64,000 nucleotides of DNA from an uncultured Lachnospiraceae bacterium. GTDB lineage: Bacteria > Bacillota > Clostridia > Lachnospirales > Lachnospiraceae. The translations under genes were made by a program, and so were the position numbers. The stretch spans positions 186,001 to 250,000 of the forward strand of contig CAUAFT010000001.1 in assembly GCA_958428365.1 (NCBI GenBank), in the 5' to 3' direction. A model generated the notes under the pieces. The model was not told the origin of the DNA. It saw only the letters and a program-made list of their open reading frames with translations, and did no database searches. Below are positions 25,722-34,850 of this stretch, in pieces (positions within the stretch are counted from its first letter, which is position 1; each line of letters opens with the position of its first letter).

Positions 25722-25823
25722 TTGCATAATTTTTTCATTTTTAATGTATATTTATTCATTTCGCATCAAAAATATACATTCTTATTCAGCGTTTTGTAAA
25801 ATCTATTTGAATTTTTATTTGTA
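25722..25823. promoter_or_regulatory. Cluster of ARG-box-like operators between argC and argG
   Basis: Three 16-18-bp sites match the AT-rich ARG-box pattern (TGNAT-5to6-ATNCA-like): TGCATAATTTTTTCAT (25723-25738), ATGTATATTTATTCAT (25744-25759) and TTGAATTTTTATTTGTA (25807-25823). The first lies just upstream of the argC -35; the third lies about 20 bp upstream of the argG -35. ArgR/AhrC control of both directions is inferred. Confidence 0.55.
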
Positions 25824-25843
25824 AAATATGTATAATTTTACAC

Positions 25844-25872
25844 TTGCAATATTCTCATATTTATTATATAGT
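25844..25872 (+). promoter_or_regulatory. Promoter of argG
   Basis: TTGCAA (25844-25849) and TATAGT (25867-25872) with 17-bp spacing. Confidence 0.6.
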
Positions 25873-25925
25873 AAATGCAATGCAGATCATCTGTAAAATA
25901 ACGAACGGAAGAAAGGATTAGAATT

Positions 25926-27146
25926 ATGAAAGAAAAAGTTGTTTTGGCCTACTCTGGCGGATTGGATACCACGGCGATCATTCCCTGGTTAAAAGAGAAC
26001 TATGACTACGAAGTTATCTGCTGCTGCATCGACTGCGGACAGGAGGAAGAACTGGACGGATTAGAGGAAAGAGCAAAATTATCCGGAGCCAGCAAATTAT
26101 ACATAGAAGATATCACAGACGAATTTTGTGACGACTATATCATTCCTTGCGTACAGGCTGGCGCCGTATACGAGAATAAATATTTACTGGGTACTTCCAT
26201 GGCGCGCCCTGGCATTGCAAAAAAACTGGTGGAAGTTGCAAGAAAAGAAGGCGCTACCGCTATCTGCCACGGCGCTACCGGAAAGGGAAATGACCAGATC
26301 CGTTTTGAGCTGGGTATCAAGGCTCTGGCTCCTGATTTAAAGATCATCGCTGCATGGCGTGACGACAAGTGGAACATGGATTCCCGTGAGGCAGAGATCG
26401 AGTACTGCAAGAATCACGGCATCGACCTTCCATTCTCTGCAGACTCCTCCTACAGCCGCGACCGTAACTTATGGCACATCAGCCATGAGGGTCTTGAGTT
26501 GGAGGATCCGGCAAACGAGCCGAATTATGACCATTTACTGGTATTAGGCGTCAGCCCTGAAAAAGCTCCTGATGAGGGAGAATATGTGACCATGACCTTT
26601 GAAGCCGGAGTTCCAAAATCTGTCAACGGCAAAGAAATGAAGGTTTCCGATATCATCCGTGAATTAAACCGTCTCGGCGGAAAACACGGCATCGGTATTG
26701 TGGATATTGTAGAAAACCGTGTCGTAGGCATGAAATCCCGCGGCGTCTATGAGACTCCTGGCGGAACCATCCTGATGGAAGCACAGCAGCAGTTGGAGGA
26801 GCTTGTATTAGACCGCGCCACCATGGAAGTGAAAAAAGACATGGGCAATAAGATGGCTCAGATCGTATATGAAGGAAAATGGTTTACCCCGCTTCGCGAG
26901 GCAGTTCAGGCATTTGTGGAGTCCACACAGAAATATGTGACCGGAGAAGTAAAATTCAAGCTATACAAAGGAAACATCATCAAAGCCGGTACGACTTCCC
27001 CATATTCACTCTACAGTGAATCCCTTGCAAGCTTTACCACCGGCGATCTCTATGACCATCATGACGCAGAAGGCTTCATCACCTTATTTGGTCTTCCATT
27101 AAAAGTCCGCGCTATGAAGATGGCAGAGCTGGAAAAGGATCAGTAA
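25926..27146 (+). CDS. argG: Argininosuccinate synthase
   Basis: ArgG joins citrulline and aspartate using ATP. The 406-residue protein has the N-type ATP pyrophosphatase P-loop AYSGGLDTT (residues 8-16), CHGATGKGNDQIRFE, ADSSYSRDRNLWHISHEG, and the C-terminal KGNIIKAGTTSPYSLYSE typical of the family. It is transcribed away from argC under a shared ARG-box region; argH is not in the window. The upstream AGAAAGGATTAG provides the RBS. It ends in a bidirectional terminator shared with the cupin gene. Confidence 0.97.
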   Translation: MKEKVVLAYSGGLDTTAIIPWLKENYDYEVICCCIDCGQEEELDGLEERAKLSGASKLYIEDITDEFCDDYIIPCVQAGAVYENKYLLGTSMARPGIAKKLVEVARKEGATAICHGATGKGNDQIRFELGIKALAPDLKIIAAWRDDKWNMDSREAEIEYCKNHGIDLPFSADSSYSRDRNLWHISHEGLELEDPANEPNYDHLLVLGVSPEKAPDEGEYVTMTFEAGVPKSVNGKEMKVSDIIRELNRLGGKHGIGIVDIVENRVVGMKSRGVYETPGGTILMEAQQQLEELVLDRATMEVKKDMGNKMAQIVYEGKWFTPLREAVQAFVESTQKYVTGEVKFKLYKGNIIKAGTTSPYSLYSESLASFTTGDLYDHHDAEGFITLFGLPLKVRAMKMAELEKDQ

Positions 27147-27187
27147 GCGAACGGATACATCTTTCAAAACGATATTAACAAAAAATA

Positions 27188-27227
27188 AAAGGCTGAATCT
27201 TACTTTACTGTAAGTTCAGCCTTTTTC
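27188..27227. terminator. Bidirectional terminator between argG and the cupin gene
   Basis: AAAGGCTGAA-CTTAC / GTAAG-TTCAGCCTTT stem with T-rich tails on both strands. Confidence 0.85.
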
Positions 27228-27252
27228 TGTGATTCCCGCGATTCTGATTTTT

Positions 27253-27603
27253 CTACACCTGTATGATGACTGCCATCAATTCCAAATCTTCCTCTTCTGA
27301 AGCATTGGCTATGCTATGTCTGCCTCCGTTTTTGCAGATGCAGACATCCCCTGCCGACACAAAAGAAGCCTCCCCGTTGTCATTATAATCGGCATTTCCC
27401 CGAAGCACGGTGATAATCTCCTCCTCACCGATGTGTTCATGCATTCCCAGAGAACAGCCCGGCTTTAAAATCAGCCTTGCGATCACATTCGCGTTGCTCT
27501 CGTACTCTCCTTTTACTACGGAGGGAATCAGCTCCACTGTTCCGTCCCCGCCCTTCATATGTTCGTTAAAAATATGTGTGATGTCCGAATATTTTTTTAC
27601 CAT
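27253..27603 (-). CDS. Small cupin-domain protein
   Basis: A 116-residue single cupin barrel. The two cupin motifs are visible as G(C)SLGMHEHIGEEEIITVLRG (metal-binding His-His-Glu) and GDVCICKNGGRHSIAN (second His). Such proteins bind a divalent metal and act as sugar or polyol isomerases, dioxygenases or ligand sensors; no specific reaction is evident. An AGGAGG site lies before the ATG at 27603. It converges on argG and is separated by 73 bp from the ZIP transporter gene upstream. Hypothetical function. Confidence 0.8.
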   Translation of the reverse strand: MVKKYSDITHIFNEHMKGGDGTVELIPSVVKGEYESNANVIARLILKPGCSLGMHEHIGEEEIITVLRGNADYNDNGEASFVSAGDVCICKNGGRHSIANASEEEDLELMAVIIQV

Positions 27604-27676
27604 GTAACTTCCTCCTAATTCTCATTTCCTTTTTCCTATCACAACTTTACCAATAAGACCCATCTCATTCTGATTC

Positions 27677-28453
27677 TCAGCCAAGAGCCACATCCAGGAT
27701 CATCATGATCAGAAAACCAACGGAAAAGCCCAGAGTTCCGATATTGGTGTGTTCCCCCTGGGACGCCTCCGGCAATAATTCTTCCACCACTACATAGATC
27801 ATCGCCCCCGCCGCAAAAGCCAGAAGATACGGGAGGATCGGCGAAATAATTCCCATCAGCAACAGCGTCAGCAGTGCGCCCGCCGGCTCCACGATACCGG
27901 ATAACATTCCATATAAAAACGCCTTTTTCTTACTCTTACCCTCTGCCAGAAGAGGCATGGAAATAATGGCTCCCTCCGGAAAATTCTGAATCGCAATTCC
28001 TATGGACAGCGCCGCCGCCCCTGCCAGGGTGATGTTCCCTTCCCCTGCCAGAACTCCGGCAAAGACCACGCCCACCGCCATTCCCTCCGGAATATTATGC
28101 AATGTCACAGCCAGAACCATCATGGTGGTCTTTTTCAGCTTGCTGGGCTTTCCCTCAGGCACGTCGCTGTTCATATGCAGGTGAGGAACCAGCCTGTCCA
28201 TTCCATATAAAAAGCAGATACCCAGAGCAAAGCCCACCGCCGCCGGGAAAAAGGCAAATTTCCCAAGATTTCCGGACATGTCAATGGCTGGGATCAACAA
28301 AGACCAGACCGACGCCGCCACCATGACCCCGGAGGCAAAACCCAAAAGGGCTTTTTGCAGTAAATGATGCATTTCACCTTTCAGGAAGAAGACGCAGGCT
28401 GCGCCTGCTGCCGTTCCGAAAAATGGTATAAGTATTCCTATGAATGTTTGCAT
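27677..28453 (-). CDS. ZIP-family divalent metal transporter
   Basis: A 258-residue eight-helix ZIP (SLC39-like) permease, ZupT/GufA type, that imports zinc or other divalent metals. The metal-site helices show VTLHNIPEGMAVG (helix IV) and IAIQNFPEGAIIS (helix V), with the E of VVVEELLPEA (helix VII) as an extra ligand. The cytoplasmic loop after helix III is short (HLHMNSDVPEG) with two His. No signal for a nearby metalloregulator is seen apart from the Fur-family gene 5 kb away. The start at 28453 gives the expected N-terminal out-facing helix. Confidence 0.92.
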   Translation of the reverse strand: MQTFIGILIPFFGTAAGAACVFFLKGEMHHLLQKALLGFASGVMVAASVWSLLIPAIDMSGNLGKFAFFPAAVGFALGICFLYGMDRLVPHLHMNSDVPEGKPSKLKKTTMMVLAVTLHNIPEGMAVGVVFAGVLAGEGNITLAGAAALSIGIAIQNFPEGAIISMPLLAEGKSKKKAFLYGMLSGIVEPAGALLTLLLMGIISPILPYLLAFAAGAMIYVVVEELLPEASQGEHTNIGTLGFSVGFLIMMILDVALG

Positions 28454-28595
28454 ATTCTGTCTCCAATTATTGTTTTATATTTTATACCATTTTATCATAG
28501 AACATTTTCCTTTTTTGTCAATGATTTTCCTTTAAAAACAGACAGGACCATTATTTCCATAGATATGATCTACAAAAATAACAGTCCCCTTCCTT

Positions 28596-29654
28596 TTACT
28601 GTTCCAACTGATGGATATAAATGCAGTTCGGAGTCTCCACTTCCACCGGTCTGGCATCCATCAGGCAATACCTGTCCTCATAATTGATCTTAAAGGTGCG
28701 AATCTCATTGGAGTCGTGATTCAGACTCACAAAATGGCGTCCGTCCGGGAATACGGCAAGGGCTTTCGGATAATCGCCGCTGATCCTTGTCTCGGCGATC
28801 TGCGTCAGCAGTCCCGTCTCCTGATCGATCTCATAAATGACCACATCATTGATGCCCACATTGGAGACAAAGAGATATTTTCCATCCGCCGAATGCTCGA
28901 TTCCCGACGCATTGCAGGAGATTCCCTCCCCCTCCAGATCCGTAGTCACACTCTGGATCTTCTCAAATACCGGTTGGTCATCCTCCACAGAGTACTGATA
29001 GACTTCCACCTCATTTTTCAGTTCGCAGAGCACATAGGCGAATCTTCCGTCCACACTGAAACGGATCATGCGCGGACCGGAATCCAACTCACATCTTAGG
29101 ATGTCCACCAGCTTGATCCTGCCTCTCTCATAGTCGATCCGGTAAATCTTCACATGGTCAAGCCCACTGTCCACCGCACATAAAAATTGCTGATCCGGCG
29201 TCACCTTCACGCAGTGTACATGGGGTCTGGAAGCTCTCTCTGCCACCCCTCTGCCAAGTCCCTTATGAAAGATTCCATCTGCAATATCCACAATGCTTCC
29301 GTCCTCGGCGAGGCGCATCATGCTGACTCTTCCGTCGTGATAGCCTCCCACAAAGAGGTAACGATCCTCCTGATCCAGATCCACATAACAGCCCCTCATT
29401 CCGCCGATCCACTTCTCATTCATGGGAATCAGATCTCCGTCCGGCTGAATGGCAAAGGCCTCCACTCCCTCGTCCGCTATGGAATAGAGATATTTTCCAC
29501 TGTGGGATACGATCAGATCCGACGGGTTGTTGATGGGAACAACCTTGCGTTCTATCAGTTCTCCCTTTTCCTCCTCCACGTCATAGATGTGAATACCGAC
29601 GCTGTGTTCATGGGTGTAAGTTCCTACATAGGCAACATATTTTCCAGTCTTCAT
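28596..29654 (-). CDS. Lactonase-family beta-propeller protein (6-phosphogluconolactonase-like, YkgB type)
   Basis: A 352-residue seven-bladed propeller of the cycloisomerase-2/lactonase family. Signature features are YVGTYTHEHSVGIHIYDV at the N-terminus, RPHVHCVKVTPDQQFLCAVD with the conserved His, and GIEHSADGKYLFVSNVG and PKALAVFPDGRHFVSLNHDSNEIRTF. Members hydrolyse 6-phosphogluconolactone or related lactones. The gene overlaps the U32 peptidase gene by 4 bp and is the last member of that run. No signal peptide is visible, so it is probably cytoplasmic. Confidence 0.85.
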   Translation of the reverse strand: MKTGKYVAYVGTYTHEHSVGIHIYDVEEEKGELIERKVVPINNPSDLIVSHSGKYLYSIADEGVEAFAIQPDGDLIPMNEKWIGGMRGCYVDLDQEDRYLFVGGYHDGRVSMMRLAEDGSIVDIADGIFHKGLGRGVAERASRPHVHCVKVTPDQQFLCAVDSGLDHVKIYRIDYERGRIKLVDILRCELDSGPRMIRFSVDGRFAYVLCELKNEVEVYQYSVEDDQPVFEKIQSVTTDLEGEGISCNASGIEHSADGKYLFVSNVGINDVVIYEIDQETGLLTQIAETRISGDYPKALAVFPDGRHFVSLNHDSNEIRTFKINYEDRYCLMDARPVEVETPNCIYIHQLEQ

Positions 29655-30886
29655 GGCTGCCCCTCCTCTTTTCTTCTCAGAATATCATATTGTTCCAATG
29701 GCTCTCCCAAATCGATCCACAGAATCTGCTTCGGATGGGGCGCGGACTCCATTTCCTTCCCCTCTTCGTCCAGGATCCGTCTTACCACCACCCTGCGGTT
29801 ATCGCCATTGGGCTTCATGACTTCGATCTCCTCTCCCACAGAGAACTTGTTTCTCTGCTCAATACAAAAAAGTCCTTCTTCATTCTTTTCGCCCACAATT
29901 CCAAGATAGGTGTATTCTTTTAAATAGGTATTGTTATCATAGATCTGTGTATTTTCATCCGGCTTCCCGAAAAAAAATCCCGTTGTAAACTGACGGTAGG
30001 TACAGTTGGAGATCTGATCCTGATACCAGTCCATATTTTTCCGGTAAAGCTCCGGGGATACCAGATAATCGTCGATCGCCTTCCGGTAAGTTCTGGCAAC
30101 CGTCGCCACATAGAGTGCCGTCTTCATCCTGCCCTCGATCTTAAAGCTGTCGATCCCCGCCTCGATCAATTCCGGAATATGCTCGATCATACACAGATCC
30201 TTGGAATTGAAAATGTAGGTGCCCCGCTCATTTTCATAGACCGGCATATATTCTCCGGGTCTGGTCTCCTCCACAATGGAGTATTTCCAACGGCAGGGAT
30301 GGGTACAGGCACCCTGGTTGGCGTCCCTTCCTGTAAAAAAGTTACTGAGCAGGCATCTCCCGGAATAGGAGATACACATGGCTCCGTGGATAAAGGTCTC
30401 GATCTCCATATCCTCCGGGATCTCTTCCCGGATCCGCCGGATCTCCTCTAAGGAAAGCTCTCTGGCGGATACCACTCTCTTTGCTCCCTGCTGATACCAG
30501 AAACGGTAGGTCCCGTAATTCGTATTATTTGCCTGGGTTGAAATATGGATCTCGATCTCCGGGCAGACTTCCTTCGCAATGGTAAAAACGCCGGGATCGG
30601 AAATAATCAGGGCATCAGGTCTGATCTCCTTTAACTCTGTAAAATATTTCCGCACTCCTTCCAGATCCCCGTTGTGCGCTAAAATATTCGCAGTGACATA
30701 TACCTTAACGCCACGCTCATGGGCAAAGGCGATCCCCTCGGCAATCTCTTCATTGGTAAAATTTTTTGCCTTGGCTCTGAGCCCGAACGCCTCTCCTCCG
30801 ATGTAGACGGCATCCGCACCGAAGATCACCGCGATCTTCAGCACTTCCAGACTGCTCGCCGGTACTAATAATTCGGGATGTCTCAT
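29651..30886 (-). CDS. U32-family peptidase (RlhA/TrhP-like)
   Basis: A 411-residue U32 protein. It has PELLVPASSLEVLKIAVIFGADAVYIGG at the N-terminus and the U32 signature region with four cysteines in FIHGAMCISYSGRCLLSN and QGACTHPCRWKY, which in TrhP/RlhA relatives ligate an Fe-S cluster. Bacterial homologues next to TrmR take part in tRNA U34 hydroxylation (TrhP1/TrhP2) rather than proteolysis. Here it overlaps the TrmR-like O-methyltransferase gene by 4 bp, so a role in 5-methoxyuridine formation is a good inference: U32 hydroxylates and TrmR methylates. Confidence 0.9.
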   Translation of the reverse strand: MRHPELLVPASSLEVLKIAVIFGADAVYIGGEAFGLRAKAKNFTNEEIAEGIAFAHERGVKVYVTANILAHNGDLEGVRKYFTELKEIRPDALIISDPGVFTIAKEVCPEIEIHISTQANNTNYGTYRFWYQQGAKRVVSARELSLEEIRRIREEIPEDMEIETFIHGAMCISYSGRCLLSNFFTGRDANQGACTHPCRWKYSIVEETRPGEYMPVYENERGTYIFNSKDLCMIEHIPELIEAGIDSFKIEGRMKTALYVATVARTYRKAIDDYLVSPELYRKNMDWYQDQISNCTYRQFTTGFFFGKPDENTQIYDNNTYLKEYTYLGIVGEKNEEGLFCIEQRNKFSVGEEIEVMKPNGDNRRVVVRRILDEEGKEMESAPHPKQILWIDLGEPLEQYDILRRKEEGQP

Positions 30887-31536
30887 GATTTCGTTCCCTT
30901 CCTTGTACTGATTGTGATTCCGTCCCCGATGGGCAGAACTGCCGTTGTCAGTTCCTCGCTGTGGGTCAGCTCGTATAGATATTCCCGCATACGCTTATGT
31001 ATGGTGCGGTTCCTTCTGGTCACCGCAAACCGGGATTGAATAATGTCCCCATCCTGCAAGACGTTATCCGAGACTAAGATTCCATTCGGCGCTAATAGCC
31101 GCAGAATCTCCGGCAGAAAATTCAGATACTGACCCTTTGCCGCATCCATAAAGATAAAGTCAAAAGGTTCTTCCAGGGTGCGCAGAACTTCCTTCGCATC
31201 CCCCTCTAAGAGGGTGATCCTGTCCTGTTTTCCTGCCCGCTCAAAATTCGCTCTTGCAATCGGAATCCGTTTCTCATAATTTTCTATCGTAGTGATGGTA
31301 CAGGACGCTGGATTATACTCCGCCATCAATATGGCGGAAAAACCTACCGCTGTTCCCACCTCCAAAATCCGCGTCGGGCGCTTGATCTGAAGCAGCACCT
31401 TTAAAAAACTCTGCATCTCCTTTCGGATAATCGGGACATAGGAGGCAAGCGCCTCCCTCTCGATCTCATCCAGTATCCCGGTATTCCCCACATCCAGGGA
31501 ATTGATATAGGTCACCAGTCTCTCATCTACGATCAT
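30883..31536 (-). CDS. trmR: O-methyltransferase, TrmR-like (tRNA 5-hydroxyuridine methyltransferase)
   Basis: A 217-residue class I SAM-dependent O-methyltransferase of the family that includes B. subtilis TrmR (YrrM). The SAM motif is ILEVGTAVGFSAILMAEY, followed by TTIENYEKRI, LLEGDAKEVL, the metal-site FIFMDAAKGQY and SDNVLQDGDI. TrmR methylates hydroxyuridine at position 34 of tRNAs. The adjacent U32 gene supports this assignment over generic caffeoyl-CoA-type methylation. It lies 1 bp from ylbF upstream and overlaps the U32 gene downstream. Confidence 0.87.
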   Translation of the reverse strand: MIVDERLVTYINSLDVGNTGILDEIEREALASYVPIIRKEMQSFLKVLLQIKRPTRILEVGTAVGFSAILMAEYNPASCTITTIENYEKRIPIARANFERAGKQDRITLLEGDAKEVLRTLEEPFDFIFMDAAKGQYLNFLPEILRLLAPNGILVSDNVLQDGDIIQSRFAVTRRNRTIHKRMREYLYELTHSEELTTAVLPIGDGITISTRKGTKS

Positions 31537-31537
31537 A

Positions 31538-31879
31538 TCAGTCTTCTCTCACAAATTCTATGTCAAAATTCAGTTCCTCGATCAAAGTCCAGTTGATCTT
31601 CTGTACCATACGGCAGAGAGCCAGCTCCGCCGCCAGGAACCTATCGATAGCTTTGTCCGCACGGAACTGTTCAGACTCCTGCTCGATCCGGTCGATGCGG
31701 TAATATAAATCCTCTCCGCCGCCATTTTGAATGTCATAGATTTTTGTACGGTACCTATTCAGATCTCTCATTTTCTCAGGGTCTTTTTCCACTTCTTCCT
31801 TCGCTTCCCAGTACGCCTGATACTCTTTACTGTTTTTGATCGCTGTCACCAGATTCTTTAAACTGTTTTCTACTTCCAT
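31538..31879 (-). CDS. YlbF/YmcA-family protein
   Basis: A 113-residue all-helical protein with the YlbF pattern: LVTAIKNSKEYQAYWEAKEEVEKDPEKMRDLNRY. In B. subtilis, YlbF with YmcA and YaaT forms the Y-complex that acts with RNase Y on mRNA maturation and influences competence, sporulation and biofilm. Its position directly after ribonuclease J (2-bp gap) supports an RNA-processing link. It lacks the paired cysteines used for Fe-S binding in YlbF, at least none are apparent, so its biochemical role may differ. Confidence 0.8.
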   Translation of the reverse strand: MEVENSLKNLVTAIKNSKEYQAYWEAKEEVEKDPEKMRDLNRYRTKIYDIQNGGGEDLYYRIDRIEQESEQFRADKAIDRFLAAELALCRMVQKINWTLIEELNFDIEFVRED

Positions 31880-31881
31880 AT

Positions 31882-33549
31882 CTATACTTCCATAATGATC
31901 GGCATAATCATCGGACGGCGCTTCGTCTCCTTCCAGACAAAATCACCCAGAGAATCCTTGATCTCTGACTTGATCTTGCCCCAGTCTGTAATGTTTTTAT
32001 CCATACAGTAATCCATGGTCTCATCCAAAACGGCTCTCGCCTCGTCCATCAGGCTCTCGGAGCCACGGACATAGACAAATCCTCTTGAGACAATATCCGG
32101 TCCTGCCAGCAGTCTGCCGGAACCGCTCTCCAGGGTCAGTACCACGATGATGATTCCGTCCTCGGCAAGATGCTGTCTGTCGCGCAGCACGATATTTCCC
32201 ACATCTCCGACGCCAAGACCGTCTACCATGATATCGCCCACCGGCACTCTTCCCGTCACTGCCGCACCTTCGCCGTCTAACTCCAGCACGTCTCCTGAGG
32301 ACAGGATAAAGATGTTATCCTTATCAATGCCAAGCTCCTCTGCTACCTTCGCCTGCGCCATCAGATGCTTATACTCTCCATGAACCGGAATGGAATATTT
32401 CGGTCTGACTAAGGAGTAGATCAGCTTGATTTCCTCCTGACAGGCATGACCGGATACATGGACATCCTGGAAAATCACGTCCGCGCCCTTCTGGAACAAC
32501 TCGTTGATGACATGGGAAACCGCTTTTTCATTACCCGGTATCGGATTGGAGCTGAAGATAATGGTATCCTTCGGTTTAATGGTGATCTTCTTGTGGGTTC
32601 CGTTTGCCATACGGGACAACGCCGCCATGGATTCTCCCTGGCTTCCCGTAGTGATCAATACCGTCTTTTCATCGGGATAATTCTTCAACTGGTCTGTCTC
32701 AACAAGCGTATTTTCCGGTATTTTCAGGTAACCAAGCTCGGAGGCTGTGGAGATGATATTTACCATACTCCGTCCCTCCACACCTACTTTTCTGCCAAAT
32801 TTTTCCGCAGAGTTAATGATCTGCTGTACACGATCCACATTGGACGCAAAGGTAGCGATGATGATACGCGTATTCTTATGTTCGGAAAAAATATTGTCAA
32901 AGGTAGCTCCTACGCTTTTCTCCGACATGGTAAATCCCGGACGCTCCGCATTGGTACTGTCGCACATCAGGGCTAAGACGCCTTTTTTTCCGATCTCGCC
33001 AAAACGCTGCAAGTCAATGGCATCTCCAAAGACCGGGGTGTAATCCACCTTGAAGTCTCCGGTATGCACCACGATTCCCGCCGGTGAATAGATCGCCAGA
33101 GCCGCCGCATCCTGGATACTGTGGTTGGTCTTGATAAATTCCACCCGGAAACAGCCCAGGTTGATATGCTGTCCGTATTTTACGACTTTTCGTTTTACCT
33201 TTGTGAGCATATTGTGCTCTCTCAACTTGTGTTCAATGATGCCCAGGGTCAGCTTTGTGGCATAGATCGGCACGTTGATCTCTTTTAGAACATAAGGGAT
33301 CGCGCCGATATGATCCTCATGACCATGGGTGATGAAGAATCCCTTTACCTTATCGATATTGTCCCTCAGGTAAGTGATATCCGGGATTACCAGGTCGATG
33401 CCCAGCATATCGTCCTCCGGAAAGGACAGTCCGCAGTCCACAACAATAATACTGTCTTCGTACTCAAAGGCAGTTATATTCATTCCAATCTGTTCTAATC
33501 CTCCCAGTGGAATGATTTTCAATTTTGAGTTTTGTTTTTTCTTTGCCAT
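31882..33549 (-). CDS. rnj: Ribonuclease J
   Basis: RNase J is a 5'-3' exonuclease/endonuclease of the metallo-beta-lactamase beta-CASP family, central to mRNA decay in Firmicutes. The 555-residue protein has the zinc motif FITHGHEDHIGAIPYVL, HTGDFKVD, the beta-CASP region with CDSTNAERPGFT and GSQGESMAALSRMANGTH, SSNPIPGNEKAV and HVSGHACQEEIK, and a C-terminal domain. GGAGG lies six bases before the ATG. It is downstream of fur and upstream of ylbF. Only one RNase J gene is seen here; whether a J2 exists elsewhere is unknown. Confidence 0.96.
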   Translation of the reverse strand: MAKKKQNSKLKIIPLGGLEQIGMNITAFEYEDSIIVVDCGLSFPEDDMLGIDLVIPDITYLRDNIDKVKGFFITHGHEDHIGAIPYVLKEINVPIYATKLTLGIIEHKLREHNMLTKVKRKVVKYGQHINLGCFRVEFIKTNHSIQDAAALAIYSPAGIVVHTGDFKVDYTPVFGDAIDLQRFGEIGKKGVLALMCDSTNAERPGFTMSEKSVGATFDNIFSEHKNTRIIIATFASNVDRVQQIINSAEKFGRKVGVEGRSMVNIISTASELGYLKIPENTLVETDQLKNYPDEKTVLITTGSQGESMAALSRMANGTHKKITIKPKDTIIFSSNPIPGNEKAVSHVINELFQKGADVIFQDVHVSGHACQEEIKLIYSLVRPKYSIPVHGEYKHLMAQAKVAEELGIDKDNIFILSSGDVLELDGEGAAVTGRVPVGDIMVDGLGVGDVGNIVLRDRQHLAEDGIIIVVLTLESGSGRLLAGPDIVSRGFVYVRGSESLMDEARAVLDETMDYCMDKNITDWGKIKSEIKDSLGDFVWKETKRRPMIMPIIMEV

Positions 33550-33565
33550 AATTCCTCCATGTTAT

Positions 33566-34018
33566 TTATTTTTCCCGTTTCTTCAAACAGTGCTTACAAT
33601 AACCATAGAGCTTAACTTCATGATCCACCACCTGAAAAGAGACTGTCCTGTAGATTTTATCCTCCAGCTCTTCCAGCAAATCATCTCGGAAAGAAATGAC
33701 CTTTCCGCATTCTTTGCATATTAAATGATGATGACGGTGTTCCTTGATATCCGCCTGTAATTTTCCAATCTCATAGCGGGCACAACCGTCACCAAGACTG
33801 ATGCTCTCAATCAGTTCAAGGCTCAATAGTAATTGTATATTTCGATAGACCGTAGCCAGTCCGATTCCCGGAAACTGCTGTTTTACGCTATCATATATTT
33901 CTTCTACAGTCAGATGCCTGTCCTCGCTCTTCGCCAGAGTCTCCAAAATCAAAAGCCTCTGGTTCGTCACTTTCAGACCCTTGTTTCTCAGAATTTCTTC
34001 TAATTCCTTCTGATTCAT
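33566..34018 (-). CDS. Fur-family metalloregulator
   Basis: A 150-residue Fur/PerR/Zur-type repressor. The winged helix spans 1-85 (NKGLKVTNQRLLILETL, IGLATVYRNIQLLLSL) and the dimerisation domain has the metal site EHRHHHLICKECGKVISF and a second Cys pair in YGYCKHC, the structural zinc site. The histidine cluster is present, but Fur, PerR and Zur cannot be separated by eye. It sits between DUF1292 and rnj in the standard clostridial ruvX-DUF1292-fur-rnj order. Its stop is 17 bp before rnj. Confidence 0.92.
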   Translation of the reverse strand: MNQKELEEILRNKGLKVTNQRLLILETLAKSEDRHLTVEEIYDSVKQQFPGIGLATVYRNIQLLLSLELIESISLGDGCARYEIGKLQADIKEHRHHHLICKECGKVISFRDDLLEELEDKIYRTVSFQVVDHEVKLYGYCKHCLKKREK

Positions 34019-34045
34019 ATTTTCACCTGCCTGTTAAAGTCCGGT

Positions 34046-34309
34046 TTATAATTCTATTTTTGCTTCTTCTCCCAGCAGTTCTGCAAAGATCTTTGCCACT
34101 GCGTTCAGTTCCTCATCCTCCTCTACCACCTGATAAACGGCGTCCAGCTCCTCAGGGGCGGAGGTATCTTTTAAAATCAGTGCGTCCGAATCGCCCTCCT
34201 CATCCACTGTCACCAGCAGATAATCCACATTATTCACACGAGTCTGCTCCAACACATAGAACTCTATGTATTCCGAGGACTCCTCATCAAAAAATCCTAT
34301 TTTATCCAT
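34046..34309 (-). CDS. DUF1292-family protein
   Basis: An 87-residue acidic protein beginning MDKIGFFDEESSEYIEFYVLEQT, with the DUF1292 pattern of alternating strands (YLLVTVDEEGDSDALILK) and an acidic helical end (EEDEELNAVAKIFAELL). B. subtilis YrzB is a relative. Function is unknown, but the gene is conserved between ruvX and fur in Firmicutes. It starts 92 bp after ruvX. Confidence 0.85.
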   Translation of the reverse strand: MDKIGFFDEESSEYIEFYVLEQTRVNNVDYLLVTVDEEGDSDALILKDTSAPEELDAVYQVVEEDEELNAVAKIFAELLGEEAKIEL

Positions 34310-34401
34310 TATTTTTTCCTGTTCCCATACTTCTTATTCTCATTTAAAATAAAACCACACTGTGACTGTGATTTTTTTCCAAAGCGATCTCCTTATGTCT
34401 G

Positions 34402-34836
34402 TCAGACCGGAGTCTCATTTTTTATCGAATCCAGATATCCCTGCAAAATAAAAACCGCCGCCAGCTTATCCACATACTGCTTCCTGTCTTCTCTGCGTAT
34501 CCCGCCCTCGATCATCGCCCGATCCGCGGACACGGTGGTCAGTCTCTCATCCCAGAGGATCACAGGAAGATCCGTCCGGCGTTCCAACATCTCCTTGAAC
34601 TCCAGCGTCTTTTCACAGCGGTCCCCCTCCGTATTGTTCATGTTCTTAGGGTAGCCCAATACAATTTTCGCGGCTTCGTATTCTCCGATCAATTCCTCGA
34701 TCCTTGCAAGAGTACGGCGCAGCTTCTTCGGAGACTCTCTGCGTATGATCTCCACCCCCTGTGCCGTAATTCCAAGGGCGTCGCTGACTGCGACCCCGAC
34801 GGTTTTAGAACCAAAATCCAAGCCAATGATCCTCAT
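34402..34836 (-). CDS. ruvX: Holliday junction resolvase-like protein RuvX (YqgF)
   Basis: RuvX is a RNase H-fold protein implicated in Holliday junction resolution and pre-16S rRNA 5' maturation. The 144-residue product has the first acidic strand RIIGLDFGSKTVGVAVSD, the VLGYPKNMN strand and LWDERLTTVSAD, containing the conserved Asp/Glu. It lies 14 bp after ireB in the usual alaS-ireB-ruvX order, though alaS is replaced here by mtaB. Length and motifs are complete. Confidence 0.94.
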   Translation of the reverse strand: MRIIGLDFGSKTVGVAVSDALGITAQGVEIIRRESPKKLRRTLARIEELIGEYEAAKIVLGYPKNMNNTEGDRCEKTLEFKEMLERRTDLPVILWDERLTTVSADRAMIEGGIRREDRKQYVDKLAAVFILQGYLDSIKNETPV

Positions 34837-34850
34837 AAATCCTCCGTCTC

